A stretch of DNA of 19,272 bases from Laceyella putida (GTDB lineage Bacteria > Bacillota > Bacilli > Thermoactinomycetales > Thermoactinomycetaceae): assembly GCF_042665195.1 (NCBI RefSeq), contig NZ_JBHTBW010000065.1:1-19272 (forward strand), read 5' to 3'. How positions within the stretch are numbered: position 1 is the stretch's first letter; each line of letters starts with the position of its first letter. The notes under the pieces are model-generated. The model saw only the letters and a list, made by a program, of their open reading frames with translations. It searched no databases and was not told the DNA's origin. A program made the position numbers and the translations under genes. Below are positions 1 through 7,342 of this stretch, in pieces.

Positions 1-9
1 CAGTGTAAC

Positions 10-34
10 AAAAAAAGTGCCCGAAGGCACTTTT
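10..34 (-). terminator. Intrinsic terminator after gntP
   Basis: A perfect 9-bp stem (13-21 pairing with 26-34) closes a CGAA tetraloop. On the minus strand the stem is followed by seven T residues (complement of the A-run 10-16). It lies about 50 bases past the gntP stop, so it should end the gntK-gntP transcript. The four T residues at 31-34 could also give weak termination on the plus strand. Confidence 0.8.
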
Positions 35-86
35 ACAAATCATGTTATGCTTTTGCATCAGTCTCAGGAGTGAGGGCTTTTGTCTG

Positions 87-1412
87 TTATACGAATATAT
101 CCAATATCAATATCATGCCCAGCGCGACCACGGACAGAATTGTTTCCAACATGGTCCAAGTCAACAAGGTTTCTTTCACTGTCATACCAAAGTATTCTTT
201 GATCAACCAGAAACCCGAGTCATTCACATGAGACAAGATCAAGGAACCCGCACCTGTCGCCAGGACCAGAAGTTCCGGGCTCACACCAGGAATCGCCGCG
301 ATCATCGGAGCCACGATGCCTGCCGAGGTTAACATCGATACCGTCGCTGACCCTGTTGCCACACGGATGAGAGCGGCAATCAGCCAAGCGAGAAGAACAG
401 GGGAGATATGGGAACTTTTGGCGACCTGAGCAATGGCATCACCAATCCCCGACTCCAACAGCACTTTATTGAAAGCTCCCCCACCACCTATCACCAGCAG
501 GATTCCAGCGGTTGGCGCCAAACAATCTTGGGTGTACTGCAAGATCTTTTCCTTGTTGATCCCCCGCGCAAATCCCAAGCTGAAAAACGAATAAATGGTT
601 GCGATCAAGAGAGCGACAATCGGATCCCCAATGAATTTTAACACGGCTCTCCATTTATTGCCCTCCGGAAAGACCAGTTCCGCCAACGTGGCTAAAAGCA
701 TTAAAAAGACCGGCAAAAGAATCGTGAACAACGTATTGGCAAAACCAGGCAGCGTCTTCTGTTCTTTGGTGATCAACTGTTTGGCCATAGAGGCCGGGAC
801 TTCCTTGTGTATGCGCTTTCCAATCCATTTGCCATAAAGCGGTCCCGCTATGATAGCCGCCGGCAAACCAACGATCAACGAATAGAAGATGGTCTTTCCG
901 ATATCCGCCTTAAAAATCCCCACTGCCGCCATGGCCGCGGGATGTGGTGGAACCAGGCCATGGACGATGGACAGACCCGCCACCAACGGCACACCAATCG
1001 TGACGAGAGAAATTCCCGTCTCGATCGCAATGGTGAACACCAATGGAATCAACAAAACAAAACCCACTTGAAAGAAAACGGGAATACCGACGATAAAAGC
1101 GACAAACATCATCGCCCAATGCACATTTCTCTGGCCAAACTTGGCGATCAATGTCTTGGCGATGCGCTCAGCCCCACCCGATTCGGCCATCATCTTGCCC
1201 AACATCGTTCCAAACGCTAAGACGATCGCGATAAAGCCAAGCGTATTTCCCATGCCGTCCTTAATCGCCTGGATGACCTTATCCAGTGGCATCCCCGCCA
1301 ACAGCCCCGTACCCAGTGCGGTGATGATCAAGCTGATGAATGGATTTAGTTTTAACCATGTAATCATCAACAACAGAGCGATAATTGCTACAACAACGAT
1401 AGCCAATAACAT
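87..1412 (-). CDS. gntP: Gluconate permease, GntP family
   Basis: This is a 441-aa, very hydrophobic integral membrane protein that should import gluconate with protons across the cytoplasmic membrane. It shows the family hallmarks HGLVPPHPAA near the middle and SHVNDSGFW towards the C-terminus. Its N-terminal pattern of a short helix followed by LKLNPFISLII is typical of GntP. Length matches the family (about 440-450 aa). The ATG has a good ribosome binding site, GAGGAG, eight bases upstream. It starts only 16 bases after the gntK stop and so is the second gene of a two-gene operon; a terminator follows. Related transporters carry other sugar acids (idonate, fructuronate), but the gluconate-kinase partner favours gluconate. 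Confidence 0.93.
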   Translation of the reverse strand: MLLAIVVVAIIALLLMITWLKLNPFISLIITALGTGLLAGMPLDKVIQAIKDGMGNTLGFIAIVLAFGTMLGKMMAESGGAERIAKTLIAKFGQRNVHWAMMFVAFIVGIPVFFQVGFVLLIPLVFTIAIETGISLVTIGVPLVAGLSIVHGLVPPHPAAMAAVGIFKADIGKTIFYSLIVGLPAAIIAGPLYGKWIGKRIHKEVPASMAKQLITKEQKTLPGFANTLFTILLPVFLMLLATLAELVFPEGNKWRAVLKFIGDPIVALLIATIYSFFSLGFARGINKEKILQYTQDCLAPTAGILLVIGGGGAFNKVLLESGIGDAIAQVAKSSHISPVLLAWLIAALIRVATGSATVSMLTSAGIVAPMIAAIPGVSPELLVLATGAGSLILSHVNDSGFWLIKEYFGMTVKETLLTWTMLETILSVVALGMILILDIFV

Positions 1413-1428
1413 GAAGACAACTCCTCTC

Positions 1429-2961
1429 TTATCTGGTTCCCTGCTGGAACGAAGAAATCCGTTGAAATTCGTCCGTCAAATGGTGTGACAAATGCTCATA
1501 AAGAGGATAAAGCCCTTGATACACCTGATGCTCAACTGCCATAGGCGGATATTCTTCCTGAATATGAATCCACTTCTTCACATCACCGAGCGTCTTCATT
1601 TCCCCTAAGCCATATAGCGCCAAAGCGGCGGCCCCCAGCGCCGATGCCTCTGTGCTTTGCGGCATCAGCAGTTTGCGTCCCAACACATTGGCCATGATCT
1701 GCCGCCATTCGGGTGAACGGGCAAAACCTCCGGAAGCATAAACCACCTTCGCTTGTCCAGCCAATTCTTCCAACACCCGGCTAATCGATAAAATACTGAA
1801 GCAGATCCCTTCCACCATCGCCCGAATCACATGGGCACGGGTGTGATGTAAGCTCATACCAAAAAGGACGCCACGAGCATCAGGGTTCCACAAAGGGGCG
1901 CGCTCACCGGCAAAATAAGGGAGACACAACAATCCTTCGGCACCGGCGGAAATATTGGCCGCTTCAGCAACCATCCATTGGTACTGTTCATCTTCGGTAA
2001 GCTGCGCCAAATCCCGATCATTCTTGAACCAGTTATCCCGCAACCATCGCATGAGAATGCCCCCATTATTGCTTGGACCCCCAACGACCCAACAATCTTC
2101 CGTCAGCGCATAACAAAAAGTGCGGCCATATGCATCGGTTAGCGGAGAGGGAACCATCGCCCGCACTGCCCCGCTTGTCCCAATGGTGACCGCCACTTCC
2201 CCCGCTTCCGTCGCCCCCACACCGAGATTTGCCAATACGCCGTCACTGGCGCCAATGACGAAAGGTGTCATTGGATCCAGATTCATCTTCTCCGCAAGTT
2301 CCTTGTTCATACCGGTTAACACCGTTGTCGTCGGAACGGGCTGGGACAGTTTGGATTTGTCCAATCCCACCAGTTTGAGAGCTGCTTCATTCCAAGTCAA
2401 AGTGGTCAAATCAAACAAACCCGTGGCGGAAGCAATGGAATAATCGATCACCTCTGTTTCAAACAACTGATACAAAACGTATTCTTTGATGGATATGCAC
2501 TTTGCCGCTTGGTCAATCAGTGACGATTCCTCTTCTTTAAACCAGAGCAATTTGGTCAAGGGAGACATCGGATGGATGGGTGTTCCCGTCTGCTTATAAA
2601 GGGCAAGTCCCTCTCCATTCCGCCGCAACCGTTCCGCCTGAGCGGCACTTCGGTTATCCGCCCACGTGATGACCTTTGTTAAGGGGCGGTAATCTTTATC
2701 AACCAGCATCAGCGAATGCATCGCCGAACTGAAACCGATGGCCACAATCTCGGCTGGACGCACACCTGCCCGTGTTACCGCTTCTTTTACCGCTTCCATG
2801 ACGGCTCGCATGATTTCGTCTGGATCTTGTTCTGCCCGGTTCACGTCGGGTTGGTATAACGGGTAATGAACCGCATGCTTGCCCAAAACCTGACCATCCT
2901 GAGCAAAGACGACCGCCTTGGTACTTGTGGTGCCAATATCTAATCCAATTACAACCGCCAT
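1429..2961 (-). CDS. gntK: Gluconokinase, FGGY family
   Basis: It phosphorylates gluconate with ATP to 6-phosphogluconate in the cytoplasm, feeding the pentose phosphate pathway. The 510-aa protein opens with the FGGY phosphate-binding motif DIGTTSTK (residues 8-15). It continues with FSSAMHS, ITWADNRS and GTPIHPMSPL, all strongly GntK-like, and the second domain has TIGTSGAVR and YASGGFARSPEW. I chose the ATG at 2961 because AGAAGGAGAT lies just upstream and the kinase fold begins at once. The frame stays open 11 codons further, but that extension has no ribosome binding site. It is first in an operon with gntP and has a promoter with a cre site upstream. Other FGGY kinases (xylulokinase, glycerol kinase) are less likely given the permease. 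Confidence 0.93.
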   Translation of the reverse strand: MAVVIGLDIGTTSTKAVVFAQDGQVLGKHAVHYPLYQPDVNRAEQDPDEIMRAVMEAVKEAVTRAGVRPAEIVAIGFSSAMHSLMLVDKDYRPLTKVITWADNRSAAQAERLRRNGEGLALYKQTGTPIHPMSPLTKLLWFKEEESSLIDQAAKCISIKEYVLYQLFETEVIDYSIASATGLFDLTTLTWNEAALKLVGLDKSKLSQPVPTTTVLTGMNKELAEKMNLDPMTPFVIGASDGVLANLGVGATEAGEVAVTIGTSGAVRAMVPSPLTDAYGRTFCYALTEDCWVVGGPSNNGGILMRWLRDNWFKNDRDLAQLTEDEQYQWMVAEAANISAGAEGLLCLPYFAGERAPLWNPDARGVLFGMSLHHTRAHVIRAMVEGICFSILSISRVLEELAGQAKVVYASGGFARSPEWRQIMANVLGRKLLMPQSTEASALGAAALALYGLGEMKTLGDVKKWIHIQEEYPPMAVEHQVYQGLYPLYEHLSHHLTDEFQRISSFQQGTR

Positions 2962-3011
2962 AAATAGGACATCTCCTTCTGCGCCATGTGACACTTATTT
3001 CGCATACCAAA

Positions 3012-3039
3012 ATTATAACCGATTAGAAACCGTTTTCAA
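3012..3039 (-). promoter_or_regulatory. gntK-gntP promoter (sigma-A type)
   Basis: On the minus strand there is a -35 TTGAAA (3034-3039), a 16-bp spacer and a perfect -10 TATAAT (3012-3017). Transcription should start near 3005, giving a leader of about 45 nt before the gntK ATG. The upstream half is covered by the cre-like site listed separately. Confidence 0.65.
3025..3039 (-). promoter_or_regulatory. Candidate CcpA operator (cre) over the gntK promoter
   Basis: The minus-strand 15-mer TTGAAAACGGTTTCT fits the classical Bacillus cre consensus WTGNAANCGNWNNCW at every defined position. It is nearly palindromic. It covers the -35 box and the first part of the spacer, a position where bound CcpA would block RNA polymerase. 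Catabolite repression of gluconate genes is established in Bacillus subtilis; its presence here is inferred from the match. Confidence 0.6.
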
Positions 3040-3103
3040 AAGACTATTTTTAATGATAACTAATTAAATCTTTCACAAAAACAGAATCAATGCCATTTTA
3101 AAT

Positions 3104-3129
3104 TTGTCAAGTTTAAGATATATTATAAT
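3104..3129 (+). promoter_or_regulatory. Weak candidate promoter for the Nif3-like gene
   Basis: There is a perfect -10 TATAAT at 3124-3129 and a TTGTCA at 3104-3109. The spacer between them is only 14 bp, shorter than usual, so the -35 assignment is doubtful. If used, it gives a leader of about 150 nt before the TTG start at 3288. Confidence 0.3.
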
Positions 3130-3287
3130 GAACAAACTCTTTGAAAAGACAAGCGTGTTCATTTGCCAAGTCCAGGTGAACAGTGGATTTATAAGTCTGC
3201 GTTTCTCATTCGCTTCGTCGGGAAGTAGCTTCACTTGCACAAAACCATTTCATGGGTGATCAACACCACTGGAAAGGAGAGATCGAC

Positions 3288-4202
3288 TTGATCCAATTGC
3301 ATGAATTCACCCATGTCCTTGATGATTTTTTTCAACTGGAAAAAATCGGACCTGATCCCGCGTTTAAACGATTCATCCCCATGGTGTATGATCCCATATC
3401 CTATCCTTGGAAAGAACGATTTGCGCCCCGTTTCACCCAATTGTTCAATGGGTTGATGGTGCAAGGAGAAGAACAGATTCACACCATCTTTCTCGCTGTT
3501 TTTCCCACTCATGATGTTCTGCAGCGATTCATTGATGCGGGGGAACCGGGTGACCTGTTGTTTATGCATCATCCGTTAGTGATGGAGTGCGGCGACCCAC
3601 GCGGACGATGGGGACGGGGATTTGTGCCCATCGACGAAATCTACATCCAGCAGATCAAAGATAAAGGCTTATCCATCTATACCTGTCATGTGCCATTGGA
3701 TGTCCATCCACAGGTGAGCACCAGTCTGGCCATCGCTGAGTCCTTATCGGCTTCCATCGCCGGGTCCTTTTGCGCGACTGAACATGGAGCTTTTGGTTAT
3801 ATAGCCAACATCCCCGCTTGCAGCACAGATGATTTGATCAGGGAAGCGTGCGCGCTCTTCCAGATCCCTTATGCCGACTTTGAAGGTCCTCAGCATGATC
3901 GTGTTGACAAAGTGGCCATTATCGCTGGTTGTGGTGATAAGGTCGCTTGGATGAAGGAAGCGGAAAGCAAAGGGGCAAAGGCCTATCTAACCGGAGAAAT
4001 TCACTGCCACGTCGACAATGATTACGGGCGCACGCGCTATCGGCAAATGATGGAGTATGTCGCCGATACCTCCATGTCCCTGATCGGCGTCTCCCATGCC
4101 GCATCGGAATACCTTGTCATGAAGACACAGATCAAACGCTGGTTTGAAGAAGAGTTTCCCGTTCAGATCCAATTGTTGCCGCAGCGGCCATGGTGGCTGT
4201 AG
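3288..4202 (+). CDS. Nif3-like dinuclear metal centre protein
   Basis: The 304-aa protein belongs to the Nif3/YbgI/YqfO family, hexameric rings with two metal ions per subunit; the cellular role is unsettled (some members are named GTP cyclohydrolase I type 2). Family metal-site motifs are visible in order: MHHPL (His94-His95), CHVPLD (His134, Asp138), TGEIHCH (about residues 235-241) and SHAASE (His270, Glu274). I chose the TTG at 3288 because GGAAAGGAGA lies seven bases upstream; the upstream in-frame ATG at 3252 has no ribosome binding site and would place the gene over that site. At about 300 aa it is longer than YbgI (about 250) but lacks the inserted PII-like domain of 370-aa YqfO. It is monocistronic and converges on sufB. 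Confidence 0.85.
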   Translation: MIQLHEFTHVLDDFFQLEKIGPDPAFKRFIPMVYDPISYPWKERFAPRFTQLFNGLMVQGEEQIHTIFLAVFPTHDVLQRFIDAGEPGDLLFMHHPLVMECGDPRGRWGRGFVPIDEIYIQQIKDKGLSIYTCHVPLDVHPQVSTSLAIAESLSASIAGSFCATEHGAFGYIANIPACSTDDLIREACALFQIPYADFEGPQHDRVDKVAIIAGCGDKVAWMKEAESKGAKAYLTGEIHCHVDNDYGRTRYRQMMEYVADTSMSLIGVSHAASEYLVMKTQIKRWFEEEFPVQIQLLPQRPWWL

Positions 4203-4222
4203 CCATGGCATTCCATGATAAA

Positions 4223-4248
4223 AAAGCCCGCCGGTGCTGGCGGGCTTT
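4223..4248. terminator. Bidirectional terminator between nif3-like gene and sufB
   Basis: A GC-rich 10-bp stem (4223-4232 with 4239-4248) closes a 6-base loop. On the minus strand it is followed by six T residues (A-run 4220-4225), which suits the end of the SUF operon. On the plus strand it is followed by a shorter T-rich stretch, ending the Nif3-like transcript. It sits between the two convergent stop codons. Confidence 0.85.
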
Positions 4249-4253
4249 CTCTG

Positions 4254-5678
4254 TTAACCGATCGAACCTTCCATTTCAAACTTGATCAGGCGGTTCATTT
4301 CAACAGCATATTCCATTGGCAATTCTTTGGTGAATGGCTCGATGAAGCCCATGATGATCATCTGCGTCGCCTCATTCTCAGACAATCCGCGGCTCATCAG
4401 GTAGAAGAGTTGCTCTTCGCTCACTTTGGATACCGTCGCTTCGTGTTCCAATGTGACATTGTCCGCTTTGATTTCGTTATATGGGATCGTATCGGAAGTG
4501 GATTGGTCATCCAGGATCAACGTATCACACTTCACGTTCGCTTTGGAGCCTTCCGCGTTTTTGCCAAACGCCGTCAGACCACGATAGGTTACTTTCCCGC
4601 CTTGTTTGCTGATCGACTTGGAAATGATGGTGGATGTGCAGTTCGGCGCCAATGCAACCACTTTTGCACCCGCGTCTTGGTGCTGACCTTTTCCGGCGAC
4701 CGCGATCGAAAGGATATCCGCTTTAGCGCCTTCCCCTTTCATGATGACCGCTGGATATTTCATGGTCAGTTTGGAACCGATGTTTCCATCCACCCATTCC
4801 ATGTGGGCACCCGCATGGGCGACGGCCCGCTTGGTCACCAGGTTATAAATGTTAGGGGCCCAGTTTTGGATGGTGGTGTAACGACAACGGGCGTTGTCTT
4901 TCACCACGATCTCCACCACCGCACTGTGGAGGGAGTCGGTGCTGTAGATCGGCGCCGTACAGCCTTCCACATAGTGCACAAAGGCACCCTCATCCACGAT
5001 GATCAACGTGCGCTCAAATTGCCCCATGTTTTCCGAGTTGATGCGGAAGTAAGCTTGGAGCGGGACTTCACAACGCACCCCTTTTGGCACGTAGATAAAG
5101 CTGCCGCCACTCCATACCGCACTGTTCAGAGCGGCAAACTTGTTATCGGAAATCGGCACAACCGTACCGAAGTATTCTTTCAACAGCTCCGGATACTCAC
5201 GCAGAGCGGTGTCGGTATCGCAGAAGATAACCCCTTGCTCTTCCAACTCCTTTTGCATGTTGTGGTATACAACCTCAGATTCGTACTGAGCCGACACCCC
5301 GGCCAAGAATTTTTGTTCCGCTTCAGGAATTCCCAATTTGTCAAAGGTTTGCTTGATTTCATCAGGCACTTCATCCCAAGAACGACCTTGACGCTCAGAT
5401 GGTTTGACGTAATAGGTGATATCGTCAAAATCCAATTCATCCAGGTTTCCTGGCAAGAGAGAGAACCATTTGCTGTTGGTCGCTTCCGGCATTGGCATTT
5501 TATAGAATTGATCCAATGCTTTCAATCGGAATTCCAGCATCCAATCGGGTTCACCCTTCATGCGGGAAATCTCTTCCACCACTTCACGGCTTAACCCTTT
5601 CTTGGAGCGGAAAACCGAGACGTCTTTATCACGAAAACCGTACTTGTATTCCGACAGATCAGGAATATTTTGTGCCAC
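4254..5678 (-). CDS. sufB: Fe-S cluster scaffold protein SufB
   Basis: This is the core scaffold of the cytosolic SufBCD complex, on which Fe-S clusters are assembled from SufS/SufU-derived sulfur. The 474-aa product has the SufB N-terminal region (YKYGFRDKDVSVFRSKKGLS), then a long beta-helix, with the conserved cysteine in VKCDTLI (Cys384) and LEHEAT (His412). These match the Cys and His reported as cluster-building residues in E. coli SufB. Length matches the family (about 465-495 aa). The start is GTG with AAAGGAGG eight bases upstream. It is the last gene of the SUF operon, 28 bases after sufU, and is followed by a terminator. Confidence 0.97.
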   Translation of the reverse strand: MAQNIPDLSEYKYGFRDKDVSVFRSKKGLSREVVEEISRMKGEPDWMLEFRLKALDQFYKMPMPEATNSKWFSLLPGNLDELDFDDITYYVKPSERQGRSWDEVPDEIKQTFDKLGIPEAEQKFLAGVSAQYESEVVYHNMQKELEEQGVIFCDTDTALREYPELLKEYFGTVVPISDNKFAALNSAVWSGGSFIYVPKGVRCEVPLQAYFRINSENMGQFERTLIIVDEGAFVHYVEGCTAPIYSTDSLHSAVVEIVVKDNARCRYTTIQNWAPNIYNLVTKRAVAHAGAHMEWVDGNIGSKLTMKYPAVIMKGEGAKADILSIAVAGKGQHQDAGAKVVALAPNCTSTIISKSISKQGGKVTYRGLTAFGKNAEGSKANVKCDTLILDDQSTSDTIPYNEIKADNVTLEHEATVSKVSEEQLFYLMSRGLSENEATQMIIMGFIEPFTKELPMEYAVEMNRLIKFEMEGSIG

Positions 5679-5706
5679 GGCCTTCTCCTCCTTTATCCCC
5701 GTTTAA

Positions 5707-6135
5707 TTAATGCGGCTCTTTCAATCCTTTTTCCAGCGCTTTCCAAGCCAACGTCGCGCATTTGATCCGCGCGGGAAACTTGGATACACCGGTTAACGCC
5801 TCAATATCCTCGAGCGGAAATTGCTCAATATCAATCTCTTCCCCCTGCATCAGACGCGAGAAAAGATCAACCAACTCCAATGCTTGCTCTTGCTTCAATC
5901 CCTTGACCGCTTCTGTCATCATCGAAGCGGAGGCTAAGCTGATGGAGCATCCTTCGCCCAAAAACTTCGCTTCTTGGATCACGCCATCGTCCACACGCAT
6001 TTGCAGAGAGATGCTGTCACCACAAGTGGGGTTATTCAGGTCAACCGTTACTGCACCTTCTTCGATCCGGCCGCGGTTGCGTGGACGTTGGTAATGATCC
6101 ATAATCACCCGTCGATACAGATCATCTAAAGACAT
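5707..6135 (-). CDS. sufU: Fe-S assembly sulfur-transfer protein SufU
   Basis: SufU is the zinc-bound sulfur acceptor for the desulfurase SufS in Gram-positive bacteria. The 142-aa protein has the family zinc ligands and acceptor cysteine: NNPTCGD (Cys38, Asp40), GEGCSIS (Cys63) and RIKCATL (Cys126). The stretch between the second and third cysteines is longer than in IscU, which is the SufU signature. The ATG lies inside the sufS 3' end (14-bp overlap) with AAAGGAG ten bases upstream, so translation is probably coupled to sufS. Confidence 0.96.
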   Translation of the reverse strand: MSLDDLYRRVIMDHYQRPRNRGRIEEGAVTVDLNNPTCGDSISLQMRVDDGVIQEAKFLGEGCSISLASASMMTEAVKGLKQEQALELVDLFSRLMQGEEIDIEQFPLEDIEALTGVSKFPARIKCATLAWKALEKGLKEPH

Positions 6136-7342
6136 TTCCGAAGTACTCCTTTGTTTTTTGTAAACCTTTTACCAGTTGGTCAATGTCCGCTTCATCGTTA
6201 TATAGATAGAAACTCGCTCGAGCCGTTGCCGTTGCTTGCAGATGGCGCATCAGCGGTTGGCAGCAGTGATGTCCGGCCCGAATCGCGATTCCCTCCGCAT
6301 CGAGGACCGTCGCCACATCGTGGGGATGGACATCGCCAAGATTGAAGGTGACCAAGCCCATTCGGTCTTCCTTCGGACCGTAGATCGTCAGTCCCTCAAT
6401 CTGGCTTAACCGCTCTACCGCATAACGAGCTAGCTTGCGGTCATGCTCTTCAATGTGATCGAGTCCGATCGCTTCCAAATAATCAATCGCCGCCCCCAAG
6501 CCGACAGCGCCCGCGATGATCGGTGTGCCCCCTTCAAACTTCCAGGGCAACTCTTTCCATGAGGATTCATACAGATCCACATAGTCGATCATCTCACCGC
6601 CAAATTCAACGGGCTCCATCTGCTCCAAGAGCTCTTCCCGACCATACAGCACACCAATTCCCGTGGGAGCACACATCTTGTGACCAGAGAAAGCGAAGAA
6701 ATCGACGTTCAAATCCCGTACATCCACTTTCATGTGCGGCGCACTTTGGGCACCGTCCACCACGATGACTCCGCTCTGCGCGTGCACCAATTGGGCGATC
6801 TCTTTAATCGGATGCACCGTTCCCAATACATTGGACACTTGTTGCATCGCAACGATCTTGGTCCGGGATGTGATCGTCTCTCTTACTTTCCCCAACTCTA
6901 GTGTACCATCCGCTTCAAGCGGAAAATACTTTAATGTCGCACCTGTCGCCTTTGCCACTTGTTGCCATGGGATCAAATTGCTGTGATGCTCGGCCGGGGT
7001 TAAGATGATCTCGTCTCCGGCCTTCAAACGTGGCAAAGCGTAGCTTCGGGCCACCAGGTTGATGGACGTGGTGGTGCCGCGCGTGAAGACAATTTCCTTG
7101 ATGGAACGGGCATGGATGAAGCGGCGTACTTTTTCACGCGCCCCTTCATAGGCATCCGTCGCTTTGGAACCCAGCGTATGCACACCCCGATGCACATTGG
7201 AGTTGTAACTGCGATAATACTCTTCCAGCGCTTGGATCACTTGCAAGGGCTTTTGTGATGTTGCGGCACTGTCAAGGTAAACGAGCGGATGCCCATTTAC
7301 CTGTTGGTGTAGGATGGGAAAATCGTTCTTCAGGCTCTTCAT
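6122..7342 (-). CDS. sufS: Cysteine desulfurase SufS
   Basis: A PLP-dependent group II cysteine desulfurase that removes sulfur from L-cysteine, leaving alanine and an enzyme persulfide passed to SufU. The 406-aa protein shows AEHHSN (residues 117-122), DGAQS (196-200), the PLP lysine in SGHKM (Lys222) and the catalytic RAGHHCCQP loop (Cys361, in the position of the Bacillus subtilis active-site Cys361). The short catalytic loop fits SufS rather than IscS/NifS. Its ATG overlaps the sufD stop as ATGA, with AGAGGA upstream inside sufD, indicating coupling. The 3' end overlaps sufU. Confidence 0.97.
   Translation of the reverse strand: MKSLKNDFPILHQQVNGHPLVYLDSAATSQKPLQVIQALEEYYRSYNSNVHRGVHTLGSKATDAYEGAREKVRRFIHARSIKEIVFTRGTTTSINLVARSYALPRLKAGDEIILTPAEHHSNLIPWQQVAKATGATLKYFPLEADGTLELGKVRETITSRTKIVAMQQVSNVLGTVHPIKEIAQLVHAQSGVIVVDGAQSAPHMKVDVRDLNVDFFAFSGHKMCAPTGIGVLYGREELLEQMEPVEFGGEMIDYVDLYESSWKELPWKFEGGTPIIAGAVGLGAAIDYLEAIGLDHIEEHDRKLARYAVERLSQIEGLTIYGPKEDRMGLVTFNLGDVHPHDVATVLDAEGIAIRAGHHCCQPLMRHLQATATARASFYLYNDEADIDQLVKGLQKTKEYFGNVFR

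Larger units (their letters stand above)
2962..3287. other. Divergent intergenic region gntK / nif3-like gene
   Basis: This 326-base AT-rich region holds the gntK ribosome binding site, promoter and cre site on the left. On the right is a candidate plus-strand promoter and a leader of about 150 bases. The leader contains the hexamer TGAACA at 3129-3134, its inverse TGTTCA at 3156-3161, and TGAACA again at 3177-3182. I see no coding region with a ribosome binding site and no riboswitch that I recognise. Confidence 0.6.

Noticed and set aside
807..1220. Plus-strand open frame of 137 codons inside gntP
   Set aside because: It is very rich in Arg/His/Asn and antisense to membrane helices of gntP; a typical shadow frame.
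4215..5594. Long open frame (459 codons) on the plus strand, opposite sufB
   Set aside because: It is the antisense shadow of a certain sufB gene. The composition is low-complexity in His/Phe/Arg, it has no ribosome binding site, and it crosses the terminator at 4223-4248.
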